Shown piece by piece: positions 31,713 through 44,036 of a DNA stretch of 64,000 bases. The stretch comes from Sesamum alatum (lineage: Eukaryota; Streptophyta; Magnoliopsida; Lamiales; Pedaliaceae). The stretch is from positions 3,286,001-3,350,000 of the forward strand of contig JACGWO010000012.1 in assembly GCA_034509735.1 (NCBI GenBank). The letters run 5' to 3'. The translations under genes and the position numbers were made by a program. The number at the start of each line of letters is the position of its first letter. Position 1 is the stretch's first letter. The notes below the pieces were generated by a model. The model was not told the origin of the DNA and ran no database searches. It saw nothing but the letters and a program-made list of their open reading frames with translations.

Positions 31713-32141
31713 CTTGGCCTGCTGGGCTGCCTGGACCGGAGGCCTACTCCTAGCTCTTAGGCTGGTCCGGTGAATCTGAGGGGGCATCATCACTCCCCCC
31801 TACTCTAGTAGTGCGAGACTTGTTACTGGACTGGTGGAGTAGAAGTAAGCAGTCGTGGAAAGGTTAACACAAGAGCTATATACATGGGTGTGCTAGTAGG
31901 AGAAATCCTGTTGTGCTGCTTACTCCTTGCTGTGTTGATACGCGTGATAGCACGCGGATTTTAAAAGATTTATAATATCTGCATAGGAGAAGACAGGGTA
32001 ATTATTATGAAAAAACAGGAAAACTGGAAATGCCTTACAGCGCGTGCAAGCGCATGCGGCTTGTGATTAGCGCATAGACGCCAAGCATGGAAGAGAGAGG
32101 CTGAACCCAGCATTGATGGAACTCTTCGGCTGCTAAGGTAT
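31713..32141. other. Probable 3' LTR/terminal region of the Tat element
   Basis: The stretch begins TG, as expected for the complement of a CA LTR end. A possible purine tract on the minus strand (TAGGGGGGAG) lies at 31800-31788. No second LTR is available in the window for comparison. Confidence 0.35.
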
Positions 32142-32149
32142 AAATACCT
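32142..32149 (+). promoter_or_regulatory. TATA box for the antisense gene of the Tat element
   Basis: TATAAATA lies on the plus strand about 230 bp before the ATG at 32374. An intron-like segment follows, from GAGTAAGT (about 32198) to TTTGCTTTGCAG (32269-32280), consistent with a spliced leader. Confidence 0.5.
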
Positions 32150-32373
32150 TCCTTGGGGAGGTTACTTTTTCACCATCTCCATCTCTGAATTCTCTGAGTA
32201 AGTCCTCTTCCTTTTTTGAAAAAATTCTCCATCTTTCCTTCTCCAAAAAAAATTTCTGAAACAGATTTTTGCTTTGCAGGTTCTCGCGATTTTGAGGGCT
32301 TTCTTCGTATTCCCTACTTTCTCCTTCTTATGTCTAGGTACGCTTCCCTGCTCCCCTCTGTTTTCTGGTATTC

Positions 32374-34081
32374 ATGTCTACGGGTAGCATAGATAAGGAT
32401 GCGATTGAGAACGTGTTGATTGACATGATAGAACCTTCTGGGGATGAAGGCGATGATAATCCCACAACCTTTGACTCTGCCTCCCACCATGGGGGTGAAG
32501 TGAGGAGGAGGGAAATAGCAAGGAGAAGGGGAACAAGAAGCAGACGGAGGATCTCTTGGTTGCGACTGGGGCTGATGCCTTCTGAATATATAGGTCTAGG
32601 CTGACGAAGGAGGATCTTGTGGGGGTCCAGAGTAAGTATGGGATACCTGGTGATCATGTGATCCAGGTACCTGCTCCTGCTGCTCGCCCAAACTTCCCCC
32701 AACTAGTTTTCTGTGTTTTTACCTTGCCCAATTAGAAGCAGGCCTTCGCTTTCCTATCTCTCATTTTTTCTGCGAGGTGGCTACTCTGTTTAATATCCCA
32801 TTCCTAAGTCCGTTAGCTTGCTGTCTGGCTTTTATATTCTAGTAAAAAATCTAGGGGAGATCCCTTCTGTTGCCCAATTCCATTCCTTCTTCATGCTTAA
32901 GAGAGCGGGTCCGGGCTTGTTCTACTTCACCTTTCGAGGGGAAGCTTCGTTTCTGCCCACTAAGTCCTGAGTGAAGGAGTGGAAACGTGATTATTTTTCA
33001 TCTCCTCTCCAAAGTCCTGACGATTCCCTTAGGTATGGGTTGTGAATCGACCTACTGCTTTCCAAGCCTTGTTAGAGTGTTTGAATGCTTCTCCCTTTGA
33101 TCAACGCAAGATAGTACACCCTACTATCATTCACTAGTTTGGCCTGAGTCCTAAGGTGGGAGCATGGATCCTGTTGCCGGTATATGCTCTTGCAGCCTGC
33201 TTCACTGTTTACTTGCTACAAGGGAATGCTTAGAAACATGTTATTGATATATTTGCTTGTGTTTACCTGCTATGTGCAGGAAGGATGTTCCAAAAACTGC
33301 TGCAAGACAAGGCAGAGGCGAACCCTGGTGCTGGTTCCTCTACTCAGCGAACCCAGGTCAAGAATCTTCCTTCCACCACTACAAGCTCAGCTTCTACTGG
33401 GGATCCCAAAGGCAAGTGCCCTGCTGACCCCATTCTTACTTCTACCAAGAAGGGCTAAGGCTCAGCCCGACCTCTTGGCATTTCCTACTCCCTGCCCTGC
33501 TACACGGGCGGGAACTCCCCGCTCTGCTGAAGAGAGGGAGGCAAGGAGAAAGCTTTCTCCCGACTGGACCCTGCAGGGGGACTACTCCCTGCTGCTGGAT
33601 GAGGAGGAGCCTATCCATGCTGCTGAATTTCTGAAGGGGATCAGGCCACCCCAGGACAAAACGTTTGTCGACAACCTGGCCCGGGCTCAAGCCCTTGGCC
33701 TATTTGCTACTTACCTCAGCAGGATAACTTCCTGTATCAAGCATGTTAGTACATAGTGGTAATTGAAAAGATGATGTAACCTGATTGGGTTGTTTTGCCG
33801 TGCAGGCATCTGTGTTGGCAGCAACTTGTTCAGCTAGGAGGGTGGAAGAGCTGGAGGAAGCTAACTGCAGGTTGAGGGAGGTTGCTAAGAAGAGGGATGA
33901 GATGCATCAGGAGAATGCTGCCAGCCTGTGACATTTGAGGAAGAGGTTATTGCCCTGCATATTTGCTTGGAGCAGATGGTCCTGCAGACCGAGAAGGAAA
34001 GGAAGGAGCTAATCCGCCAGTACCCCAAAACTGAGGAATGGTGGATGAGGCTTTGAAATACTACTATCACGGATTTGAGAC
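32374..34081 (+). pseudogene. Antisense ORF (putative gypsy-type transposon protein, Transposase_28-like), 5' part
   Basis: ATG 32374 opens MSTGSIDKDAIENVLIDMIE. The frame then shifts near 32600 into RLTKEDLVGVQSKYGIPGDH, typical of the 'putative gypsy-type transposon' family. Similarity continues, with stops, through KSRGDPFCCPIPFLLHA-like sequence. Intron-like segments end at TGCTATGTGCAG (about 33279) and TTGCCGTGCAG (about 33805). A later exon encodes LSPDWTLQGDYSLLLDEEEP, and a charged coiled-coil part follows (VEELEEANCRLREVAKKRDE). A copia element interrupts the gene after GGATTTGAGAC. Its function in Tat elements is unknown. Confidence 0.6.
34078..34081. repeat. TSD of the plus-strand copia element (AGAC), left
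   Basis: AGAC is present at 34078-34081 and 46263-46266. Copia elements usually duplicate 5 bp, and here only 4 bp match. The antisense gene frame (GFE-TCVQQ) resumes correctly when one copy is removed. Confidence 0.6.
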
Positions 34082-36295
34082 TGTTAGAATAGGTGATCAG
34101 AAAGCCAATAGGTTTGGCGATTTGTAACCTATTATACAACTCGAAGTAAATGTAATATTATTATGTGATGAATAAAATGAGCATTCGTCACTTCTGGTGC
34201 TTACTTTATTGCGCTCATTTCACATTTGTTAAACGGTGTTTAACTTATATCGCAACAAAGCTCACAGACCATGGATAACAACTCGTGTAGTTGGGCCACG
34301 CATTGGAGGGTGGTCATGAAACCAACTGATTAAGAGTTGGGTCTGAAACGTTCCAAGTAGAGGACCTCGAGACAGGGCATCGAGAGTTCTATTGAGACTT
34401 GCGTCAAGAGTCGTGTTCATTGGATGAGTGCCGTGTTTCATCGGCGACAGGCGTGGGATGCCTACACGATCTTGATGGGTTGGTCGACTGGGGTCGAGCC
34501 GACTGGACTAACTCGCGGGGATCATCATATGGAAGCCTTGGAGGCTTGGTCGGTATGATTGGTTTTCCCCGGTTCCGATAGTACGGGAGTAATCCTCAGA
34601 CTTGAGGGATCATGGCAGTCACGTGCACAGGACGGCTGTATCTTGGATCTGGCGAGAGGTGATCATTCTGTAAGATGATCATCATAAGCCTTGTCCAGTA
34701 CAGTCGGAATGTGTAGCGAGGACGGTGGATTCCAAGAAGAGGATCCGTCCCCTGTCAGTATGTGATAGAGGTATCTCCTATGCACTTGGAGACACGTTCA
34801 TGCTGTTTAAAGCTGTGGCCACAGTAGTTGATCGAACAGGGAATGGTTTCCTATGTCGACGCAATGAAGCATACGTGGTCTCGAGTATTAAGTATAGATG
34901 CCTAGTCAAGGATGGGAACCGACGCCCAATTCCATACCCTAGACTAAGGCCGGGAGATGGTAGACGGAAGGATCGTACCTGTACGGAATCGGCGCCTAAA
35001 TGTTCATGCCAATTCACCTAGTCTCTAGTGCCATGGACCGTTGCTAGACGGCCACCCATGGTAACGGGCCCTTGTGGGACACGGACCCAAGTCTAGCTTA
35101 GGGTGAACCTAAAGGGTCACACACAAATCACCGAGGAGGTTAAGAGATTGAGTTGGAGTTAATCTCGAAGGATAAATAAGTAGTTGGATTACTTAAGGGA
35201 GAGTCCATTGGATGGACTGGCCGATATTGTATCGGGCCTTCGTTTAATCGGTAAATTGGATTTTCGATTAAATATGAAAAGTTGAGACATTGGATCTTTT
35301 AATTGGATTAAAAGATCAGCGGGAATAATTTAAATGGACATTAAATTGAATTTAATGTTGGGTTCGTCGTAATTGGATTACGATAAAACCCGGTCCGTTA
35401 AATTTTACCCGAGAGGAGAAATAATTCCTATTTTGGAATAGGAAGAAATTGGACTTCTTCCCTTAATTAAACATGGCCGAGATGCTCCCTTGGAGGAAGC
35501 AAAATCAGCCATGTTTCATGCTAGGTGGTATGTTGACTTATCTCTTTTGGAAAGAGACAAATCAACTCCAATCAAGCTCTTCCCTTTTGGTATGATTTGA
35601 TCATACCATAAATTTTAGTTGGCTTGATTGAAGAATTGATGGTAATTGATTGGAATGAATCTAGACATCCTTGGATGAACCTAGACACATTCCAATAATC
35701 ACATTAATTATGTATATTTATTAGAATATAAAACACCAAGTATAAGTGATTCATTATTCATCTTTTTCTAGGAAAAAAAAGAAGAAAAATTCACTCTCCT
35801 CTCCCTCTCAACTCTCGGTTTTCACCCTCCTGTCACTTGTGTTCTTCACTTGGTTTTGAATCAAGAGGAAGAACGAAGTAGGTTTAAGAGAATACTAATT
35901 CATAGTGTTCTTCTCTTAAACCGATTCCTTCATAAACCCATTTTCTTCTAGCAAGGAGAATGTGCGTTTCTTCAGGTGTGGTGTGGATCACCTTTGGAGA
36001 ATCCATACATTTGGATTTCGTGAGCATTCCGGAGAAGGAACAACGCAAGTAGCCGGGAGCATATGTTAAACAATCAAAGGTAATAGTTTTATTACGCTTT
36101 GGTTGATTTAATATATATATATATATGCCCTATGTGTTTAAATATACGTTTTCAATATTTACACATCCTACATCGAACGCCCGGTTGAGCACCCAAGGGT
36201 ACACCCCTTGGGATTCGCTTATTTGAACTAGATTTAAATTTACGCACCCTTTCTCGCTTCCGCTCGCTCTCCCGGGCGGATCCGCTTGTCCTTCA
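34082..36295 (+). repeat. 5' LTR of the plus-strand copia element
   Basis: It starts TGTTAGAATAGGTGATCAG and ends CTTCA directly before the primer site. An (AT)n tract lies at 36110-36125. A late block contains CGCTCGCTCTCCCGGGCGGA. Confidence 0.85.
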
Positions 36296-36297
36296 AG

Positions 36298-36309
36298 TGG
36301 TATCAGAGC
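36298..36309 (+). other. Primer binding site, tRNA-Met type, of the copia element
   Basis: TGGTATCAGAGC lies two bases after the LTR end and is complementary to the 3' end of initiator tRNA-Met. Confidence 0.9.
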
Positions 36310-38150
36310 ATGGTTCGATGTAAGGGGCATAGATCTATGTGCTTGGCATGATCTACTAGCTTTTATGGCTTTAATGGCATGTTAGATTACATAAATGTAT
36401 GAATAATATGATGATTCAATTATTTGAATTTGATGGACTTTTTGGCATGCTTATTTTTGTTAGATTGGATCTAAAATTGCATGCTTATTTTCAGAATAAT
36501 TGTTACTGTTATTGTTCTGAAAAAGATGTTGAAAAATAATAAAAAAAATGGATCGGACCTCAGTGGCCGCGCAGGCGGGTGCCTACGCGCGCGGATGCTG
36601 CGCACAGGCGAGCGCGTGCTGTGCGTAGACAACCGCTGCCGGCCGAGAGCCAGTGCGCAGCACAGAGCGCGCGCGCGCAGAGCGTGTTGTGCCCTGTGCG
36701 CGCAGGTGGCCAGCAGGCACAACAGTTGGGCCGTTTTGTGCCGTTTTTCGACATTTTCCGAAAAATTTGATTTTCTGTATTTTCTACACAATATTCTGAA
36801 AATGTGTTAATTTTGCATATTTGATTTTGGAATAATTGGATTATTCCTTAGACTAAATTTTCTTAACTAATTTGGGATTAATACATGCATTTGATGCATT
36901 GTTTAAAATGTCCATTAAATTTGAAATTTGAATTTTGCATTTTATTTGTATGTTTATGCTTTTGTGATGTTGGACATCACTTGGGTATTTGGAATATCCA
37001 TTGGTTTTATGGATGATTATTTGGAATAATTGTGTTATGTGAGTTGATGGAATCAACATGGGATGATCACAAGAGCCCTAGACCTTATGTATGGATGAAT
37101 GTATGATCATTTATTTTCTGTTGGGTGGGGCCTGCATGCCTCTTGTTTTGGGACTATCATCTCTCGTATTTTCAGCCTCATGATGTTAAGGCTTGTTTTT
37201 ATTATTACCAATGTATTGCTTTCAGTTGTAAGGAGAGTAGATAGGATTGGTGAGGTTTTAATTTTAACAAGCATTTGGAGTCGGAGACCCTAAGGAGGAG
37301 CATCAAGGCGTGAAATAAGAAGCATTGCAAGGCCCATTGGAATGACAATGGGTATATTATTATTGTAATAATTTAGGACCACCTTAGACAGACCATAGAC
37401 TCACTGCGGGCTCAGTGGGTCGCATAGTTTGGGCTTGTGATCATCCTAACAAGGGTATGCTATGTTTTCTGCATGTGGCGTATTTATTTATTGCTTTAAA
37501 TATTGGATATTTATACATGCTAAAACACCATAATGTGATGAGGTCTCGGTCACAAACAAACTCTCATTTGGTTGGACCAAATTAAATATTAGGCCTAGAA
37601 CGGACTTAGATCAAAATGGTATTTTGATCTGTCCGAGACTTTCATCCACAACAATGTGGTGAGGAAACTACCACTACCCAAGTGTGGTCTCACTAGTCGT
37701 GGCACACTTGGACTAGAGGAAAGCTGCACCATTGTTGTGAACAAAAAGACTGTACTCGCTGTTTCCCTGTTTCACGAGTCGTGGGGGCCGAAGTTTGAGG
37801 CATGATTTGGTTGATGGGTCGGGCCCAACACTAAGTAACATGGTTCGCTTGGAGTCCTTGGAACCATGTGAATAAGTGAGGCAAAATATCTTGGTAATCT
37901 CATTGGATGAGAATCATATTGGATATCTCCCACGAGGTCTTCTTCATGTGAATCGTAAAAGCGGGGCAAGGAGATTACGCTTGTGGATCCCAAGCCCACT
38001 AGGAAATGGTTTCCCAAAACTCCGCTTGAGAATGGCGGACTTTCGTATAAATAGTGGGAGGGCTAAAGACTAAAAGACCAAATCTTCAACTTGAACAATA
38101 ATATTACCATCATCTGCTAATTTTTGCTTTACATTTTCATTAATGTAGAT
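36310..38150 (+). other. Copia leader, with a GC-rich segment at 36560-36735
   Basis: About 1.84 kb of leader separates the primer site from the gag start. Most is AT-rich and unlabelled. The 36560-36735 block is extremely GC-rich with repeated GCGCGC and GTGCGC motifs, and frames are open on both strands through composition alone. The second copia element has a GC-rich block at the matching place (59300-59490). Packaging or internal translation-initiation functions are possible but unproven. Confidence 0.5.
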
Positions 38151-38811
38151 ATGTCTAAGAACCCATTAGCCATGATACTCGAGACTAACAAATTCAACGG
38201 AATGAACTACTCGGACTGGCTGAGAAAACTTGAGGATTGTCCTCGATTTCGAGAACCAAGGCTACGTCTTGGACGAGCCGCCACTGAGCGACTTACCAGA
38301 GGGGTCCACGCCTAAAGAACATTTAACGTTCGAGAAATGGCATGAGGACAATCGAAAAGTACGCAGTATCATACTGGCTTCGATGTCTAACGACATCCAG
38401 AAGCAGTATGAGAGGCTGGACAACATCTCCGCCATAATGCTCCGCATGAACGAGGTTTATGCGGTTCCGGATAGGCATATTAGATATGCCGCCACAAAAG
38501 CATTATTTGGTACCAAGCTTGCTGAAGGAGCGTTTGTACAAAGTCATGGGGTCAAGATGCTCTCTCTAGTGGAGAAACTCGAGGCCCTTAAAGCTGGGCT
38601 TAACAATGACACGTACATTGACGTGATCCTCCAGTCGCTTCTCCATCCTATGACCCGTTTGTTGTAAACTACAACATGAACGGACTTGAGAAGTCTATTC
38701 ATGAGTTGATCAACATGCTGGTCCAATATGAGGCAACGACCCACAAGTCGGCGCCGGCGATATTGATAGGAGAGGCTTCAACCTCCAAGGCGAATGGCAA
38801 GAGGGACGGAC
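38151..38811 (+). pseudogene. Copia gag, N-terminal and central part, frameshifted
   Basis: ATG 38151 opens MSKNPLAMILETNKFNGMNY, typical of copia gag (DUF4219/UBN2-like start). Coding shifts frame near 38228 into IVLDFENQGYVLDEPPLSDL and continues to 38667 (ILASMSNDIQKQYERLDNIS). Another shift near 38655 leads into the segment before the solo LTR. The protein would form the retrotransposon capsid. The solo LTR interrupts it at 38816, with the frame resuming at 41146. Confidence 0.75.
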
Positions 38812-38816
38812 GCTGG

Positions 38817-41140
38817 TGAAAGAATGTGTGGATCGGCCCGGGAGATTAACGCGTATAGCGGAAGCGCGAAATAGTGCGTAATAAAAATTACAAAACATAA
38901 TTAAATGGAATTTAAACTATGCATAAAGTGCATAAACGAATCAAGGGGTGTGCCCTTGATTCTCCCGGGCGTTCGGTGTATCTCATGTTCAATAAAACAC
39001 AACATGGAGGCCATAGAATTGAAACCGAAAAACGAAATTAAAGAACCTACCCGGTTGTAGTTTTGTCTTCGTTTCGGCTATACGCATTGTTCCCCGTTTT
39101 GCACCAAGATCTCAAATAAGAGACCCTCTAAATCATCTCACTCGCTCCACCGGAAAGCAAACAACCCTTGTGCTAGCAAGAAATTATTTGGGGAGAAGAG
39201 ACATCGATACACGCTATGAATTAACGCAATCAATGTCTCTTATGTTCTTAACTTGAATAAAATCAAGAAGAACAAAGTATATTTCTTGGAGAGAAGAAAG
39301 AGGGTGGACGAAATCTTTGAGAGGGAATGAGAGATGAGAGTTGTAGAGAATACTAGGTGTGAGTGTGTGTTTTTTAAGTATTTATAGAAGATGGAATTCC
39401 TATTCCTTCTCAAACTCTTCCAAAGAGACACACATTGACTAGGATTTTGACCTAGTCAAATCCTAGTCAAATTAGGCTTTGATTAAGTCAAATCAATCAT
39501 GGCCCTTCATTTCATCATTCTCTAGATCAAATCTTGTCCATCCATTTTGATGGGCTTTATGGAATGGGCTTTATTTAATTCTAAATTAAATGATCCCATG
39601 GACTTTATATTAAAATCCTATTTAATATACTAAGCCCATTAATTAATTAATGGAATGGACTTTATTTAATTTCCAAATTAAATAGTCCATGGACTTTATA
39701 TTAAATCCTATTTAATACCAAGCCCATTAATTAATTCCATAGAATGGGATTATTTAATTCTAAATTAAATAGTCCCATGGACTTTATATTAAAATCCTAT
39801 TTAATATACTAAGCCCATTAATTAATTAATGGAATGGACTTTATTTAATTCCAAATTAAATAGTCCATGGACTTTATATTAAATCCTATTTAATACCAAG
39901 CCCATTAATTAATTAATTCACCCTTTTAATCTAATTAAAAGGAAAGCCCATGCTTTGTAAAATTCATAAATCTAATTTATGAACTCAAGCCCGATTCTTC
40001 CAAATAATTCATCGAAGCTTGAATCTCCAAGAAGTATAATTTAATTCCATTAAATTAAACCTTCTCCCGAAATTAATTCCAAATTTATTCCCTTTCATTT
40101 GGTGTAGCGGGTGTGACTCTTTAGGTTCACCTTTCAGCTAGACTTGGACCTACTTTTTATTACATAACCAAAGTAGTCCGTTACCATGGGTGGCCATCTA
40201 GCAACGGTCCATGGCACTAGAGACTAGGTGAATTTATGGTGTCAACATTTAGGCTCCGAGTTATACGCAGGTGCGGTCCTACCGACGCTCGATACGTACG
40301 GGTACGGTCCTACTGTCACCTGTCTCCCGGCCTTTAGTCTAGGGGTCGGTTCCCATCGTTGACTAGGCAACTATGCATAATGCTCGAGATAGGTTTAACT
40401 CGACGTAGGAAATCCTTTCCCACTACATCAAGTGCTATGGCCATAGACTTTGTGAGTCTAAACCATCTCCGAGCGCATAGGAGATCTTGCTGTCATATCC
40501 TTTGACAGGGGACAGATCCTATCTTGGAATTCACCGTTCTTACATACTCCGACTGCACTGGACGAGGCTTATGATGACCATGTGATATAATCGGTCAAAT
40601 TTCACCAGATCCAAGATACAACCTTAGTATGTAGGGGACTGCCGTGATCCTCAAGTCCGAGGACTAATCCCGTACTATCGGAACCGGGAATACGAGTCAT
40701 ATCGACCAAGCCCGAGTAGCTTCTATATGACGATTCCCGCGAGTCACCTCAGTCGGCCGCTCCCCAGCAGACCGACCCACTAACACTGCTTAGACGATCC
40801 TCGTCACCCGTCGATGAAACACGACAGCAGATGCTTAGTGCAAGTCTCAAATGGATTCTCGATGCCCTGTCTCGAGATTCCTTTGACTTGGAGTATTTCA
40901 GACTGATTCGGCGAAACTGATTTCATAAACCTACCTCCAAGCGTAGTTCCAATTTCCCAAAATGTTATTTCAGTCTGTGGGCGTTTGTTGTGACATCGTA
41001 ACGATGCAAGCAGTAAGTACAACAAACTCATGCCTATGAATCCTTATTACATTCATTAACATAATATTACTTGTTCACAGATTGACGAATGGTTCTCAGA
41101 ACAGCCAATACCATTGACTTTCTGGTCACCTATTCTAACA
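38817..41140 (-). mobile_element. Solo copia LTR (2324 bp) with 5-bp TSD GCTGG, inserted in gag
   Basis: On the minus strand it begins TGTTAGAATAGGTGACCAG (41140) and ends near CACATTCTTTCA (38817). GCTGG flanks it at 38812-38816 and 41141-41145. Its termini match those of both copia elements in the window, so it belongs to the same broad family. No internal region remains. Tandem-like AT-rich units (ATTAATTAATGGAATGGACT) occur near 39560-39920. Confidence 0.85.
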
Positions 41141-41145
41141 GCTGG

Positions 41146-41375
41146 AAGAGGAAGAAGGGCAAAGGGAAGACAGTTGCGGCCCCTGCTCGCGCTTCGGGCG
41201 TCCCTGTTGCTCCGGTTGGACCGAGTAAAGGGAAAGGGAAGGCCCGTGGTTCTCAGCGGTCCAAGGCAAATGATGTCTGCATGCATTGCCAAGGAAAATG
41301 GCATTGGAAGAGGGAGTGCCCACAACTCCTCTCCAACCCAGGTATGTTTGTGTTCAACAGTCTAATTGGATTATG
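41146..41375 (+). pseudogene. Copia gag C-terminus with CCHC zinc knuckle
   Basis: After the solo LTR the gag frame resumes with a Lys-rich stretch and an intact CX2CX4HX4C knuckle (CMHCQGKWHWKREC, 41278-41319). The frame stops at 41374. The aspartic protease that should follow is not visible; sequence passes within a few tens of bases to the pre-integrase region, suggesting a deletion near 41345-41385. Confidence 0.7.
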
Positions 41376-42440
41376 ACTGCAGAACACAAACGAAAACGTG
41401 ATGATCATAATAACGCACGGATATGGCATGCGAGGTTAGGTCGTATCTGTAAAGATAGGATAAGAAGGTTGGTGGACTCAAAGAGTCTAGAAATAGACGA
41501 TTTGGACAACCTACCGACCTGCGAATCTTGTCTGAAGGGAAAGATGACCAAGAAACCCTTTGTTGGACAAAGTACGCTAGCCAGTGGTCTGTTGGATTTG
41601 ATCCATACGGATGTCTGTGGCCCACTAAATCTCAGGCTAGAGGTGGGTACTTATACGTCATAACCTTTATCGATGATCACTCACGGTATGGTCATGTTTA
41701 CCTGATGAGGTACAAGTCTGAAGCCTTTGAAAGTTTAAGGAATACAGACTTGAAGTAGAGAATCAAACTGGTCGAAAGATCAAAGCCCTTCGGTCGGATC
41801 GAGGTGGAGAGTATTTGAGTGGTGAGTTTACTGATTATCTAAAAGAGAATGAGATTCTCTCTTAGTGGACCCCTTCTGGAACACCACAGCTTAATGGTGT
41901 GTCTAAAAGGAGGAATCGGACCTTGTTGGACATGGTCTGATCCATGATGAGTTTTACCGAACTCCCCCTTTCCTTCTGGGGATACGCTCTTGAGACGGCG
42001 GCCAAAGTTTTGAACTTGGCGCCATCTAAGAAGGTATCCCAGACGCCATATGAGATATGGCATGGCAAGCCTGCCTCCTACAAATACTTGAAAGTGAGGG
42101 GTTGCCCCGCATATGTCAAGAGATTAGTGGGAGATAAACTGGACTCAAGGTCAAGTTTGTGCATGTTCATCGGCTATCCAAAAGAAACTGCGGGGTATTA
42201 TTTCTATGATCCCTCCGAGCAAAAGATTTTTGTCTCGCGAAACACAGTATTCTTGAAAAAGGGTTTTCCATCGGATAGTCGACGCGATGAGGTACTCCTT
42301 GAGGAATCAAGTGAGGTACACCATGAGGCGACAGTGACATCTGAGCCAGTAGTTCCCACTGATATTGTTCTAGTCCTCCGTAGTCGGCTAGAGTATCCCA
42401 TGCACCTGATAGGAATGGATTTCTGGGCCTGAGCGGTTAG
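41376..42440 (+). pseudogene. Copia integrase, frameshifted
   Basis: The pre-integrase HHCC region is visible as WHARLGRICKDRIRRL and LPTCESCLKGKMTKKPF. The core follows: DLIHTDVCGPL carries the first catalytic Asp, ITFIDDHSRYGHVYLMRYKS carries the second block, and the third block is in frame-broken sequence near 41800-41930. From 41944 the frame reads LPLSFWGYALETAAKVLN and the C-terminal KRLVGDKLDSRSSLCMFIGYP. Several frame changes make it inactive. Confidence 0.75.
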
Positions 42441-43720
42441 TTGGATAATGATCCAAAGACGTACGGAGAAGCGATGTCGGACATCGATTCGGATAAGTGG
42501 CTTGAGGCCATGAAATCCGAGATGGACTCAATAGGTACAAACCAGGTTTGGACCCTAGTAGACCCACCCAAAGGGGTAAAACCCGTAGGGTGTAAATGGG
42601 TCTGCAAACGTAAGCTTGGAGCTGACGGGGAGGTCACAACCTTCAAAGCCAGGCATGTGGTGAAGGATTATACTCAGCGACCCGGGGTCGATTTTGAGGA
42701 AACCTACTCGCCTGTAGCAATGGCCAAGTCCATTCGGATACTGCTTGCCATAACAGCATGGTATGACTATGAAATATGGCAGATGGACGTGAAAATGGCC
42801 TTTCCTCAACGATTTCGTAGAGGAAGAAATCTATATGGATCAACCGGAAGGTTTCACAACTGTTGGAGAAGAGCAGAAGGTCTGCCGTCTCTAAAGGTCC
42901 ATCTATGGCCTCAAACAAGCTTCCCGAAGTTGGAACATATATTTTGATGAAGTCATACGGGGATATGATTTCATCAAGAACGAGTCCGATCCTTGTGTAT
43001 ACAAGAAGATCAATGGGAGCTCAGTTGCGTTTCTGGTGCTTTACGTGGATGACATCTTGCTCATTGGGAATGATACTAAGATGTTGGGTACCACTAAAGC
43101 TTGGTTGTCAACGCGATTCTCCATGAAGGATATGGGCGAGGCATCTTACATCCTTGGCATCAAGATCTACAGGGATAGATCTAAAAGGATGTTAGGAATG
43201 GCCCAGTCCTCGTATATTGAGAAAGTCTTGAAGAGATTCAAGATGGAGAACTCAAAACGAGGATTCCTTCCTATGAGGCATGGAATTAAGTTATCCAAGA
43301 AGCAGTCTCCTAAGACTGATGAGGAGCTTAAACGGATGTTGGACATCCCCTATGCTTCAGCTGTAAGCAGCATACAGTATACCGTTCAGTGCACTAGACC
43401 TGATGTGGCTTTCGCTTTGAGCGTAACAAGTCGATATCAGACGTGTGCTGGAGAGGCGCACTGGAGTGCAGTCAAGACTATCCTGAAGTACCTGAAAAGG
43501 ACTAAGGACATGTTCTTGATCTACGGTGGTGGAGAGTTGATACTGGAAGGGTATAGCGACACTAGCTTCCAGTCCGATGACGATGATGCCAAGTCTCAGT
43601 ATGGTTTTGTATTTAGACTAAATGGTGGCGTGGTTACTTGGAACGGTTCCAAGCAGGCTACCACGGCGGACTCCACCATAGAGTTTTGAATACATAGCGG
43701 CTTTGGAAGCTGCTAAGGAA
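42441..43720 (+). pseudogene. Copia reverse transcriptase, frameshifted, catalytic YVDD intact
   Basis: The frame at 42441-42800 encodes KWLEAMKSEMDSIGTNQVWT, VGCKWVCKRK and VDFEETYSPVAMAKSIRILL. The frame shifts near 42800 and 42890. The frame from 43036 carries YVDDILLIGND, so the catalytic Asp pair is present. CTRPDVAFALSVTSRYQ follows and leads into RNase H. Confidence 0.8.
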
Positions 43721-44026
43721 TGGTTTGGTTGATGAGCTACATCCAAGGGTTGGATGTAGTACCTAGCATTACTAAGCCTGTAATTATCTTTTATGATAAC
43801 AACGGGGCGATAGCGCTAGCAAAGGAACCGAGATCTCATCACAATCCAAGCATAATCTTAGACGCTACCATCTGCTTAGAGAGATGGATAGCAGGAGTGA
43901 CTTTGGTTGGACCGAGTCAGCTCTGCAGAACATAGCAGATCCACTTGCTAAGCCCATGTCGCAAGTTACTCATACTCACCATATGGATAAGAGGTTTGAG
44001 GTCAATGGGTGATTGGCTTTAGGTCA
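43721..44026 (+). pseudogene. Copia RNase H C-terminal part
   Basis: Residues such as DNNGAIALAKEPRSHH match the copia RNase H end. The frame breaks near 43690 and stops before the polypurine tract at 44026-44036 (AAGTGGGAGAT), which directly precedes the 3' LTR. Confidence 0.7.
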
Positions 44027-44036
44027 AGTGGGAGAT

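Noticed and set aside
36481..36810. Open frames on both strands in a GC-rich block
   Set aside because: GC-rich sequence lacks stop codons by composition. The block lies in a copia leader and the predicted proteins are Arg/Ala/Cys-rich nonsense.
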